IMG/VR virus record: IMGVR_UViG_3300045051_000028
Location: 1 to 34,061 of that record
DNA from: a virus
Strand: one strand, 5' to 3'
Length of the DNA: 34,061 nucleotides
The notes under the pieces are model-generated. The model searched no databases. It worked only from the letters and a program-made list of their open reading frames with translations, and was not told the DNA's origin. Numbering within the stretch: position 1 is the stretch's first letter; each line of letters starts with the position of its first letter. Both the position numbers and the translations under genes were made by a program. Positions 1 through 6,151 of the stretch are shown here, in pieces.

Positions 1-127
1 GTGGTTCACGCACCGCTGGCCGCTGTTTGTGTGCGGAATTCACCAAGGCCAGTTCTGTCTGTGCCTTTGGGTGGTCGATGTGACCATCTGGAGATACTGA
101 TGGACAAGCGTTATGTCCTGATGGCCG
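1..127. repeat. Terminal overlap, left copy (identical to 33935-34061)
   Basis: The first 127 bases match the last 127 bases exactly. The repeat cuts through two overlapping small genes that are intact only when the ends are joined. A length of 127 is a common assembler k-mer size, so this is best read as an assembly overlap of a circular or circularly permuted molecule, not as a biological terminal repeat. The unique genome length is then 33,934 bp. Confidence 0.95.
2..100 (+). CDS. 3' end of the 42-aa junction-spanning small protein
   Basis: This is the C-terminal 32 codons plus stop of the small gene whose complete copy is at 33906-34034. It appears twice only because of the terminal overlap. 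The stop overlaps the ATG of the next gene at position 100, in a TGATG arrangement. It should be counted once, with the full-length copy. Confidence 0.7.
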   Translation, partial: WFTHRWPLFVCGIHQGQFCLCLWVVDVTIWRY

Positions 128-252
128 TCCTTCGGCCTTCATCCATCCACCTGGCCGCGTGCCGGGCACTTTCCTGCGGTTCACGGCCAGCGATGGCTGT
201 GTTCCTTGACCGAGTTGAAAAGACATTCAGCATCCTGGAGTACAAGCCATGA
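100..252 (+). CDS. Small hypothetical protein, 50 aa
   Basis: I do not recognise this 50-residue protein. The ATG at 100 overlaps the upstream stop by one base, and its own stop overlaps the next ATG at 249 by four (ATGA). This continuous coupling supports it as a real operon member. The composition is mixed, with several Cys, Arg and Met and a short Ala/Leu-rich middle, and no clear membrane segment or domain. A longer reading from GTG at position 1 is an artefact of the contig start: on the joined circle that stretch is already occupied by the preceding gene in another frame. Translation is probably coupled to its neighbours. Confidence 0.55.
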   Translation: MDKRYVLMAVLRPSSIHLAACRALSCGSRPAMAVFLDRVEKTFSILEYKP

Positions 253-797
253 CCGAAGACGAGATGAAGCTAGACATGCTGGTGGCCGAGCTGGAATACG
301 AGAACCGGCTTTTACGCGCACGAAACGAGCGATTAGTATCCGAGGCCCAAGCCAGCAACTTCGAGCGCACAGCGGCCTGGCTGAAGGCCTGCGGCAAGGT
401 TCCTGGGGCTGCTGCGCTGTCGGTGCAGATCGGATGCCACCTTGAGGAGTTCATTGAGTTCCTGATGCGAGTGGACTTTGATTCATTTGAAGACGCGGCA
501 AGCCTGGAGCGCAGCGTGGCCGACCTGCTGCGTGTGGCCAACGGTCTGAAGAAGGGTCTGGTCATGGCCAGCATTAACCCAAGCGACCGCATCGAGGCGC
601 TGGATGCTTTGTGCGACAGCGAGGTCACCGGCAACGGTGTGGCGTACCTGGCAGGCTTTGACAAACGCGGAGCCGATCAGGCTGTGCTGACCAGCAATGA
701 CGCCAAGCTGGTCGATGGCAAGCCAGTCATCCTGCCAGGCGGGAAAATTGGGAAGCCAAGCGGGTGGACGGCCCCAGACCTGTCGGGGTTCGTGTGA
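249..797 (+). CDS. MazG-like nucleotide pyrophosphohydrolase (PRA-PH superfamily)
   Basis: This 182-residue protein has a charged coiled-coil-like N-terminus (about 1-45) and then an all-alpha domain of the MazG/phosphoribosyl-ATP pyrophosphohydrolase type. The family's acidic metal-binding pattern is visible as EEFIE at 66-70 and EALDALCD at 116-123. A typical phage-type tail follows, with NDAKLVDGKPV near 150-160 and a PDL motif near the end. Family members hydrolyse (d)NTPs to monophosphates plus pyrophosphate, and phage versions have been linked to nucleotide pools or alarmone control; the substrate here is unknown. The start is the ATG in an ATGA overlap with the preceding gene. It lies in the rightward operon downstream of the counter-defence genes. 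Confidence 0.75.
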   Translation: MTEDEMKLDMLVAELEYENRLLRARNERLVSEAQASNFERTAAWLKACGKVPGAAALSVQIGCHLEEFIEFLMRVDFDSFEDAASLERSVADLLRVANGLKKGLVMASINPSDRIEALDALCDSEVTGNGVAYLAGFDKRGADQAVLTSNDAKLVDGKPVILPGGKIGKPSGWTAPDLSGFV

Positions 798-1282
798 AAA
801 AACCAAAGCGCCAGCCACGCCCGAAGCGTTACACATTGCTGGATGAGATGACCGCCAGCCCGACCGAGCCTTTGCCAGAGGCTTGGCGGGTTGGCCAGCT
901 CACCAAGATGTACGAAGCCCTGCACCAGCTCGAACAAGGCGATCATCCAACACCAAACGACTGGAGGCTCTGTTCTGACGCTGTGAACCTGGTTGAGACG
1001 CTGGTGGTCGACATGAAGGTCTGCCAGGACGACAGCGGCCTGCTGATGGACGCCATCACCGCGCTGGCCATGGCAGGCAGGCGAAACAAGGAAGGCAAAA
1101 CTCTGCGCCTAGACGGTGCAGGCATCGTGGCCGTGCGTGCGATCCTGCAGGACTATTCAGATCTGATCGAGGTGCTGCCTGCTCGGGTTATGGTGCGCTG
1201 CCACCGGCTGACAGAGAAACGCCTGCATGAAATCCTGGACGGCAAGAAGCGACCGCACGACGTGGAAATCGTCGATTTATAG
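794..1282 (+). CDS. Conserved hypothetical basic protein, 162 aa
   Basis: I do not recognise the family. The N-terminus is strongly basic (KKPKRQPRPKR), followed by a mostly helical, charged body with no membrane segment. I chose the GTG at 794 because it forms a GTGA overlap with the MazG-like stop, matching the coupling used throughout this arm. An in-frame GTG at 764 would add 10 residues and overlap the upstream gene by 34 bases, with a possible purine-rich ribosome site. The basic leader suggests nucleic-acid contact, but this is only inference. It is the last gene before the candidate promoter at 1298-1330. Confidence 0.65.
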   Translation: MKKPKRQPRPKRYTLLDEMTASPTEPLPEAWRVGQLTKMYEALHQLEQGDHPTPNDWRLCSDAVNLVETLVVDMKVCQDDSGLLMDAITALAMAGRRNKEGKTLRLDGAGIVAVRAILQDYSDLIEVLPARVMVRCHRLTEKRLHEILDGKKRPHDVEIVDL

Positions 1283-1297
1283 GGTTTATCCTAATAC

Positions 1298-1330
1298 TTG
1301 CACTTGTGGTTGTATGTGGTAGGATGTGGT
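1298..1330 (+). promoter_or_regulatory. Candidate promoter/operator with three TGTGGT repeats at 10-bp spacing
   Basis: TGTGGT occurs at 1305-1310, 1315-1320 and 1325-1330, so the three copies face the same side of the helix. A TTGCAC at 1298-1303 and TAGGAT at 1320-1325, 16 bp apart, could act as -35 and -10 boxes, giving a leader of about 20 bases to the ATG at 1353. The 70-base gap (1283-1352) is the only sizeable non-coding stretch in the rightward arm after 29959. A regulator binding the repeats, for example the Arc-like protein at 33757, is speculation. Confidence 0.4.
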
Positions 1331-1352
1331 CATCTTAACCAAGGAGCAAAGC

Positions 1353-1517
1353 ATGAAACATCACCAGCACACTCAGTACCCATACAGCGCCGAGATCAAG
1401 CGCCGTTTGTTCATCAGCAAGACCGAGCGCCGCTGCGAAGCCGCTGCCGGGTTCCTTCTGGCCGTTGCCATCGGTGTCGGCCTGGCCTGCTTGTTGGTTG
1501 CATGGTGGTCGTCATGA
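1353..1517 (+). CDS. Small single-pass membrane protein, 54 aa
   Basis: This 54-residue protein has a His-rich start, a basic amphipathic stretch (about 20-36) and one hydrophobic segment near 39-52 ending in WWSS. That suggests an inner-membrane protein with its N-terminus probably in the cytoplasm. The ATG at 1353 is preceded by AAGGAGCAAAGC, a good ribosome site of the type repeated through this arm. It is the first gene after the candidate promoter, and its stop overlaps the next ATG (ATGA). I do not recognise a family. Superinfection exclusion is a possibility for such small phage membrane proteins but is not shown. Confidence 0.65.
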   Translation: MKHHQHTQYPYSAEIKRRLFISKTERRCEAAAGFLLAVAIGVGLACLLVAWWSS

Positions 1518-1774
1518 GCTACATCACCGAAATCGAAAGCCGCGTGGCTGGCATCCCTTGCCTGATCGGTGTGACGCACTTTGACTGTGTCAGCGGGTCG
1601 TACTCCTACAACGCAGCCAGCGACATGGACTATTACGGTTACAGCGAAAGCGAGTGGGACGTGCTCGACCGTCGAGGCCGTCCGGCTGCCTGGCTGGAGC
1701 GCAAGCTCACCGACGACGATCGCCAGCGCATCGAGCAGGAAATCGCAGAGGCCATGACCGAGGAGGCGTACTGA
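1514..1774 (+). CDS. Conserved hypothetical protein, 86 aa
   Basis: This acidic soluble protein starts at the ATG of an ATGA overlap with the membrane-protein gene and ends in a TGATG overlap with the next gene. Its layout, an N-terminal part with two Cys, an aromatic acidic stretch (SDMDYYGYSESEWDVLD) and a charged C-terminal helix, resembles small phage proteins I have seen in other genomes. I know no function. Nothing suggests export or a membrane. Gene reality is well supported by the coupling on both sides. Confidence 0.65.
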   Translation: MSYITEIESRVAGIPCLIGVTHFDCVSGSYSYNAASDMDYYGYSESEWDVLDRRGRPAAWLERKLTDDDRQRIEQEIAEAMTEEAY

Positions 1775-2325
1775 TGAACCCGTTTGCACACTTTGAAGAC
1801 CAGTTCTGGCACTTGCAACTGTCCGACAACGACGCAGCGCTGCACGTGTTCTTGGCTGGATGGAACAGCGCCATGATGGAGATGATGCAGCGGGTCAACA
1901 AGATGCCGTTCGGTGACGACACACGGGCCAGCTTTGCGGTTTACTTTCAGAGCCAGATGGTTAATGTGGACGCCATCGAAAAGCCAGAACAGAAAGAGCC
2001 TGTGGCAGTTGTGTCTGGGTATTACGGAGGGCAATGCGTCATCCTACCGACAGACCCTGCGCGGATATACAACTCAAACACACCCCTGTACACCGCCCCA
2101 CAACTATGCCCAACGTGCGAAGCATTGGCGCGAACCGTGATGCTTGACCAGACATCGCACGACGCACAGCGCAAGCCGCTGACGATTACCGAAGAAAGCG
2201 CATGGGACTTGGCCAGCTACGTCTACGCAAGGTCAAACCCGCACGAAAGCCCGCAGATTCTTCTGAGCGCAATGGAGATCAAGCAGATCATTGAAGCCGC
2301 CCACGGCATCAAGGAGAACACATGA
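1774..2325 (+). CDS. Conserved phage hypothetical protein, 183 aa
   Basis: The protein has an aromatic N-terminal half with a Met-rich helix near 30-45. Next comes a 'GYYGGQCVI...LYTAP' segment near 90-112 that I recall from many phage proteins without a known role, and then a CPTCEA zinc-like motif. The last residues read IIEAAHGIK, and nearly the same words recur in the 15-codon frame at 2504-2551, pointing to a past duplication. The start is fixed by the TGATG overlap at 1774. The stop overlaps the ATG at 2322 (ATGA). The function is unknown. Confidence 0.65.
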   Translation: MNPFAHFEDQFWHLQLSDNDAALHVFLAGWNSAMMEMMQRVNKMPFGDDTRASFAVYFQSQMVNVDAIEKPEQKEPVAVVSGYYGGQCVILPTDPARIYNSNTPLYTAPQLCPTCEALARTVMLDQTSHDAQRKPLTITEESAWDLASYVYARSNPHESPQILLSAMEIKQIIEAAHGIKENT

Positions 2326-2507
2326 CCATAGACGACAAGCCGAAACTGACCGTCATCCCATCGTCCGATCAAAAGGCGATGGGGCTTGACTTGATGAATG
2401 ACATCCGCGAGCTGGTCAATTCCCCCAAGTATGACCACATGACTGTGGCCACCGTAATCGGCGTGCTTGAGATGACCAAGCTGCATTATTGGAACGTGAA
2501 TTTATGA
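2322..2507 (+). CDS. Small hypothetical protein, 61 aa
   Basis: This 61-residue soluble protein has a polar, Lys/Asp-rich N-terminus and a C-terminal helix pair (about 24-57). Its ATG overlaps the upstream stop and its stop overlaps the ATG of a 15-codon frame at 2504, both as ATGA. I recognise no domain. Coupling on both sides and the absence of membrane or low-complexity segments make it a plausible real gene. Confidence 0.6.
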   Translation: MTIDDKPKLTVIPSSDQKAMGLDLMNDIRELVNSPKYDHMTVATVIGVLEMTKLHYWNVNL

Positions 2508-2551
2508 CCAAAGCCATCGAAGCCGCACACGGCATCAAGGGGGACGCATGA
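2504..2551 (+). CDS. 15-residue coupled mini-ORF, possible duplication remnant
   Basis: The frame encodes MTKAIEAAHGIKGDA and is joined by ATGA overlaps to the gene before (stop at 2507) and the gene after (ATG at 2548). Its core nearly copies the last residues of the 183-aa protein (IIEAAHGIK at about 2280-2315), and the DNA is similar too. It may be a remnant left by duplication that now only keeps ribosomes moving to the next gene. Whether the peptide has a function is unknown. Confidence 0.35.
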   Translation: MTKAIEAAHGIKGDA

Positions 2552-2724
2552 AAACCCAGCACTGCGACGAGTGCAAGCACGCAACCATGCGAGCGCTGCC
2601 AAAGCCAGTGCTGATCTGCGCCATGCTGCACAAGCCACGCTTTTACGCGCCTGTGTACTGGCTCAAGGATTCGTGGGGCTGGAAGCGCAAGTGCGAGGAC
2701 TTCGCAAAGAAGGAGCAGCAATGA
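2548..2724 (+). CDS. Small Cys-containing phage protein, 58 aa
   Basis: This 58-residue protein carries a CDEC pair near residues 6-9 and two more Cys (about 24 and 50), spaced as in a small zinc-binding fold. It ends in an aromatic and basic segment (WGWKRKCEDF) that I recall from many small phage proteins. The ATG at 2548 overlaps the mini-ORF stop, and its stop overlaps the ATG at 2721. No enzyme motif is seen. A structural zinc site is likely but the role is unknown. Confidence 0.6.
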   Translation: MKTQHCDECKHATMRALPKPVLICAMLHKPRFYAPVYWLKDSWGWKRKCEDFAKKEQQ

Positions 2725-2999
2725 GCAACGTGATCGAGCTTCGGCCGAAGTCAGACCCGCACGGCTCTGGACAGGCTTTCTGCCTTCAGTGTGGCCACGA
2801 ATGGATGGCGGTCGCTCCTGTTGGCGAGACGCGGTTTGAGTGCCCAGAGTGCCACACACACAAAGGCCTGTGGAAGTTTGAGTTTGCGCCCAAGGTTGGC
2901 GACATGGTGCGCGAGTGCAGATGCGGCAACCAGCTGTTCTACATCAAGCCTGAAGGTCACATGTGCGCCAACTGCGGCACGGTTCAGGATTACAGCTGA
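2721..2999 (+). CDS. Zinc-ribbon protein, 92 aa
   Basis: Four Cys pairs are visible (CLQC, CPEC, CRC and CANC), suggesting two zinc ribbons of about 40 residues each, separated by a 'KVGDMVRECRCGNQLFYI' strand region. Similar phage proteins are known only as conserved hypothetical zinc-ribbon proteins; they may bind nucleic acid or protein. The start is the ATG overlapping the upstream stop, preceded by AAGGAGCAGCA. It is the last gene of the rightward arm, and its final 10 bases overlap the 3' end of the opposing gene at 2990. No separate terminator is seen for this arm. Confidence 0.7.
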   Translation: MSNVIELRPKSDPHGSGQAFCLQCGHEWMAVAPVGETRFECPECHTHKGLWKFEFAPKVGDMVRECRCGNQLFYIKPEGHMCANCGTVQDYS

Positions 3000-3205
3000 C
3001 CAGCACGCCGCTTGGCGTTTGAATGTGCCTGCCATTGATCTCGGCACTCAGGGCCGCAGAAGCGCCTGTCGTCGGCCACAACGTCCTCGCAGTAGTGGCA
3101 TAGGCCAGTCGGCTGCAAACGCTGGTGCGGCTCCCTGGCGGTGCGCAGGCAGGCCTCGCGTTCTTGTTCTTCTCGGATGGTTGCTTGGTCGGAAACGTCG
3201 GTCAT
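2990..3205 (-). CDS. Small treble-clef-like zinc-finger protein, 71 aa
   Basis: The protein has an acidic/basic helical N-terminus and a CHYC...CGPEC cysteine set (about 43-60) as in small treble-clef zinc fingers. I recall similar short phage proteins with a start like this one (MTDVSD...), which supports the ATG at 3205. However, no Shine-Dalgarno lies before it: the upstream bases are the T-run of the terminator-like hairpin at 3208-3233. Translation may depend on terminator read-through or a non-standard start. An in-frame TTG at 3265 directly follows the holin stop. It converges on and overlaps the rightward arm by 10 bases. Confidence 0.5.
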   Translation of the reverse strand: MTDVSDQATIREEQEREACLRTAREPHQRLQPTGLCHYCEDVVADDRRFCGPECRDQWQAHSNAKRRAGQL

Positions 3206-3207
3206 AG

Positions 3208-3233
3208 AAAAAAGCCCGGCACAGAGACCGGGC
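3208..3233 (-). terminator. Rho-independent terminator, leftward, after the lysis genes
   Basis: On the minus strand GCCCGG, an 8-base loop and CCGGGC form a perfect 6-bp GC stem, followed at once by six T. This is a standard intrinsic terminator. It lies just after the holin gene stop at 3266 and would end the long late transcript. The zinc-finger gene at 2990-3205 lies beyond it. Confidence 0.8.
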
Positions 3234-3265
3234 AAGGCGGCCGAAGCCGCTGGAGACAACTGCAA

Positions 3266-3679
3266 TCAGGCTTTCCCTTTGATGCGCTCAAAGGTGCGAA
3301 GTCCACCAAGGCCCAACATGCCGGTCAGCAAGACCATCAGGGTTTCATTGTCGATGGGTGGCAAAGGCGGCACAGAACCGCCACAAACGGCCACCAGCCA
3401 CGGCAAAACAGGCTGAAGCAGGAACTGGTACACCAGGCCAAAAACGCACGCCCAGCCGGTTGCTGGACGCCAGCCACCACGGAACATGTCGGTGCCTGCC
3501 TCGACCTTGTTGACATCAAGTTGGCCAAGCGCCAGTTTGGTCTCTGCGTCCAGCACGGCCAGCTCGCCTTTCTGGGCCAGCTCCATGAGCTTGATCTTGG
3601 CCTCTGCGCTGGCCTGTGGGTCGGGCAGCACCTTCTCGAGGACGGTGCCGATCACGGGGATGAGTGCTTGCCAGATCAT
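3266..3679 (-). CDS. 3-TM holin (GTA_holin_3TM family)
   Basis: This 137-residue protein has hydrophobic stretches near the start (3-14), at about 73-97 and at about 111-126, separated by a charged helix (20-60) and a Pro-rich turn. That matches the 'holin of 3TMs' family found in gene-transfer agents and phages. Such proteins permeabilise the inner membrane so that endolysin reaches the cell wall. The ATG at 3679 overlaps the stop of the endolysin gene (ATGA), confirming the pair. Longer in-frame extensions upstream would lie inside the endolysin gene. The leftward terminator follows at once. Confidence 0.75.
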   Translation of the reverse strand: MIWQALIPVIGTVLEKVLPDPQASAEAKIKLMELAQKGELAVLDAETKLALGQLDVNKVEAGTDMFRGGWRPATGWACVFGLVYQFLLQPVLPWLVAVCGGSVPPLPPIDNETLMVLLTGMLGLGGLRTFERIKGKA

Positions 3680-4047
3680 TGGTACTCCCAGATCACGTTG
3701 GACGGCAGGCCATGGCCACCCAGGCCAAGGTGCACGAAGTTCTTGGCAATTCCGATGCGGTGGAATCCGTGCTTGAGCGCCAGGCGGATCAAGTCGAATC
3801 TGTCGCTGCCAGAGGTGCACGCAACGTCGCAGCACATGCCACGGGTGTGCTCGCCATCAGAACGCAGCTTCCTGGCCTCCACAGGGTGTGTGGGGTGCCT
3901 GTAGCCGCTGGTGATGGTCATGGGCCGACCATACTCAGTGCGCAAGGCCTGAAGGCGCTCCATAAAGTCAGGAAGCATGCCATTCAGGCCTGAGTGCTTG
4001 CAGTCGAACTCGGCCTTTGTGAAGTTTGGGTAGTCCGACCAGTCCAT
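3676..4047 (-). CDS. Endolysin, peptidase M15A family
   Basis: The 123-residue protein fits peptidase M15A (D-alanyl-D-alanine peptidase) endolysins. The zinc-site motifs are visible: EHTRGMCCDV, supplying a His and an Asp near 65-75, and FVHLG, supplying the third ligand near 104-108. The substrate-binding start (F-T-K-A-E-F) and the TSGYRHP turn are typical. It would cleave peptide cross-links in peptidoglycan during lysis. There is no signal peptide, so release needs the adjacent holin. I chose the ATG at 4047 because AAGGGTGG lies at the right distance upstream; a GTG at 4056 would sit inside that site. Confidence 0.85.
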   Translation of the reverse strand: MDWSDYPNFTKAEFDCKHSGLNGMLPDFMERLQALRTEYGRPMTITSGYRHPTHPVEARKLRSDGEHTRGMCCDVACTSGSDRFDLIRLALKHGFHRIGIAKNFVHLGLGGHGLPSNVIWEYQ

Positions 4048-4048
4048 T

Positions 4049-4264
4049 TCATCCACCCTTCATATGGCTGGCAACCCACGCCACAGCTGCGCCAACAGAC
4101 GACGCGATGGTCATGCCCATCCAGAAGCCGCCGCGCCCTTTGTTGGCGAGCGCAAGCAGCTCCTCGACGTTGCGTTCCATCTTGTCCACCTTCTTATCCA
4201 TGTCCTGGACTTTCTGCCAGAGCACGCCGTACTTCACCAAGTCGATCTCGTTCCCATCCGCCAT
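4049..4264 (-). CDS. XhlA/BhlA-like small membrane protein, putative lysis accessory
   Basis: This 71-residue protein has an N-terminal coiled coil (about 18-47: a QDMDKKVDKMERNVEELL pattern) and then one hydrophobic segment (about 53-68) with a basic end. That is the layout of haemolysin XhlA/BhlA-type holin partners. The ATG at 4264 has GGAGG eight bases upstream; an in-frame ATG at 4282 lies before that site and is less likely. It directly precedes the endolysin and holin genes and probably helps permeabilise or signal at the inner membrane. It could instead be a spanin-like part, since no Rz/Rz1 pair was found. Confidence 0.6.
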   Translation of the reverse strand: MADGNEIDLVKYGVLWQKVQDMDKKVDKMERNVEELLALANKGRGGFWMGMTIASSVGAAVAWVASHMKGG

Positions 4265-4282
4265 GACGTCGGCCTCCAACAT

Positions 4283-4636
4283 TTACAGGCCTTCGCCTGG
4301 GGTGACGTAGACGGTGGTCGCTCCGGAGGCCAGACCGCTGAAGAAGGTGTCCTTGTTGAAGCGAATCACCTCAACAGCGCCAGGCACCAGGACGATGGCA
4401 TCCGAAGGCGTGCCAGCAACAGGTGCAACGGCAGCAGCGGCAGCAGCGGCAGCAGTCGGGCCAGTGCCCAAGAACACGGTGTTCGTGCCAGCGTTCACAA
4501 AGCGGTACTGGCCTGTGGCTTGGGGGTTGAACTTCTCATAGACGGGAGCCTGCACGCCTGTGGGGGCTGTGCCTGCGGCAGCGACAACGACTGTCTTGCC
4601 TTGGGGGTTAAATGCGATTTGCGAATTGGTAGACAT
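4283..4636 (-). CDS. Small Ala-rich beta protein, probable virion component, 117 aa
   Basis: The protein alternates short beta-strand-like segments with a run of Ala near residues 62-70, encoded by three copies of a 9-bp unit (4430-4456). The pattern 'FNPQATGQYRFVNAGTNTVFLG' suggests a small beta-sandwich, as in phage decoration or fibre-tip proteins. Its place between the tailspike cassette and the lysis genes favours a structural role, but I recognise no named family. The start ATG at 4636 sits just after the upstream gene's stop. Confidence 0.55.
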   Translation of the reverse strand: MSTNSQIAFNPQGKTVVVAAAGTAPTGVQAPVYEKFNPQATGQYRFVNAGTNTVFLGTGPTAAAAAAAAVAPVAGTPSDAIVLVPGAVEVIRFNKDTFFSGLASGATTVYVTPGEGL

Positions 4637-4637
4637 A

Positions 4638-4949
4638 TCAGATTCCTCGTGCAGCAGTGGCTGCGTTGTATGTTGACATCACTTCTTCTGACTGGCTAAC
4701 GCGTGGATCGTCAGCTAAATATAAGCTGCCATCAATTCCAACAACCACTTCAGCCTCATCCTCAAAGGCAAATTCTGGCATTGGATTTCTTGCAACAATT
4801 ACAGTTTTTGGTTTGTAATCATCAATATTTGTTTCAAACGTCAAATCTGAAAAGTCAGATGCTTTATGCACGATTTTCTCTTCGTACATGTAATCCCATT
4901 CTCCAATATTGATGCAATTACCTTTTGCGTCACGATAAATTTTTGTCAT
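4638..4949 (-). CDS. Spike-linked hypothetical protein, 103 aa
   Basis: This acidic 103-residue protein is coupled to the tailspike by an ATGA overlap at 4946-4949, with GGTGGCAAA before the ATG. An in-frame ATG at 4961 lies inside the spike gene and would give 107 residues. It has no membrane segment and no motif I recognise. Its DNA is visibly AT-richer than most of the genome, like the spike gene, suggesting the two arrived together. A spike-specific folding helper or cap is a reasonable guess from the position; nothing proves it. Confidence 0.6.
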   Translation of the reverse strand: MTKIYRDAKGNCINIGEWDYMYEEKIVHKASDFSDLTFETNIDDYKPKTVIVARNPMPEFAFEDEAEVVVGIDGSLYLADDPRVSQSEEVMSTYNAATAARGI

Positions 4950-6142
4950 TTTGCCACCCATCCTGTGTTACCAGTTCCAGATTGTTTAACATACAAAGTA
5001 GTGCTCGCACCACCAGAAAGATTGCTGTAAAGGCTTCCTGGACTTGCCACAACAAATCCTTCTGGACTTCCTGTACCAACCGTCCAGTTCGCACGCACTG
5101 TATAACCGTCATCAGCAATAAAATCAAATCCTGAAATTGATGGCCTGCATGTGCTCGGAACTACAGGTGTTGGCCCAATAAAAAAGTTGTTGTCTGCTTT
5201 TACTATTCTGCCATTTCCAGGAGTAACTTCATACCACAATCCAGTTCCGGTGTTATAGCTGAAAGAGCTGATGCTGCCAGCTCCAGTAACAAGTGCCACA
5301 TAACCGCCGCTGTAAACACTATTGACAAATCTGTTGTTGTTGATGTCAACAACATAATTGCCAATGCTATTGAGAGTGTTGTTCGTTAATGCAATGCAAA
5401 ATTGGCTGTTATTGTTTTCAAACCAGTTGCCCAAGATGCTGATGTCTGACATTCCAGCCAGTGTCAATGCTCTTGATGTGTTTGTTTCAAACACATTACC
5501 CCAAACATTCAACCGATAACCAGACTCAAAATAACAAGACTCTGTGACTCCACTTGCGTTGTAGAACTTGTTGTCAATGATCCGGTTTATGTTTGCCGTG
5601 TTGCCAATCGCAGAATCGCCTTTGCAGTAGATGTGCCGGTGGGCAGTCTGTGATGGTGCAGATGGGCCGTGGTAACCAAACGTGTTTCTTTCTATTGTGG
5701 CTTGCTGCAAATTTCCATAAATGCACTCAGTCAATGAGTAAAAGAAATCACAATCGCGCCACACGCATGTAAACGTGTAAACAGTTAGGTCTGTTTGCTT
5801 AAACGCAGAACAGCCAGCAACAGCGGCAGAAAAGGACAATTTCTCAAATACGCAGTTATCTAACGATGCGTAGGTAAATATGGATGTGCTGTGACCAACC
5901 AAACACGACTTATTGAATCCACCATCTCCGTAAAGATAGACTTGGCCAGTCAATGGAACAGGAGTCGCAATTTTGTAGATTTTTGCTGGAAAGTAAACAG
6001 CCGTTTGATTCGTTACACCATATGCAATTGCAGCTGAAATGGCCGCAGAGTCGTCAGTCACTCCGTCACCAACAGCGCCAAAGTCTAAGACGTTGACAGA
6101 AGCTCCGTCAATCATCGAGTAAGAAACTTTTGTGAGACTCAT
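4946..6142 (-). CDS. Tailspike with pectate-lyase-like beta-helix
   Basis: The 398-residue protein opens with a short linker and then the pectate-lyase-3 signature 'VLDFGAVGDGVTDDSAAISAAI' region (about 18-40), which caps right-handed parallel beta-helices in phage spikes. Repeated N/G/V-rich rungs fill about 60-300 ('NRIIDNKFYN', 'ISILGNWFENNN', 'VVDINNNRFVN'). The C-terminal 100 residues are Ser/Gly/Thr-rich and probably beta-sandwich. Such spikes bind and often cleave surface polysaccharide. It lacks a P22-type head-binding domain, which is encoded separately at 6876-7379. The leader TTTAAGGAAAAATCATG is identical to that of the coat gene. The AT-rich DNA suggests lateral acquisition. Confidence 0.85.
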   Translation of the reverse strand: MSLTKVSYSMIDGASVNVLDFGAVGDGVTDDSAAISAAIAYGVTNQTAVYFPAKIYKIATPVPLTGQVYLYGDGGFNKSCLVGHSTSIFTYASLDNCVFEKLSFSAAVAGCSAFKQTDLTVYTFTCVWRDCDFFYSLTECIYGNLQQATIERNTFGYHGPSAPSQTAHRHIYCKGDSAIGNTANINRIIDNKFYNASGVTESCYFESGYRLNVWGNVFETNTSRALTLAGMSDISILGNWFENNNSQFCIALTNNTLNSIGNYVVDINNNRFVNSVYSGGYVALVTGAGSISSFSYNTGTGLWYEVTPGNGRIVKADNNFFIGPTPVVPSTCRPSISGFDFIADDGYTVRANWTVGTGSPEGFVVASPGSLYSNLSGGASTTLYVKQSGTGNTGWVAK

Positions 6143-6151
6143 GATTTTTCC

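Noticed and set aside
1-127. True direct terminal repeat of the virion DNA
   Set aside because: The length matches a standard assembler k-mer and the terminase/portal set is P22-like, which packs by headful. It remains possible only if read ends pile up here.
1298-1774. Plus-strand 158-codon frame starting at 1298
   Set aside because: Its downstream part is the 86-aa gene from 1514. The upstream extension overlaps the membrane-protein gene and the promoter-like repeats and has shadow composition.
3125-3904. Plus-strand frame over the holin and endolysin genes
   Set aside because: Both strands cannot be preferred here, and the minus-strand frames match known lysis families with good start signals.
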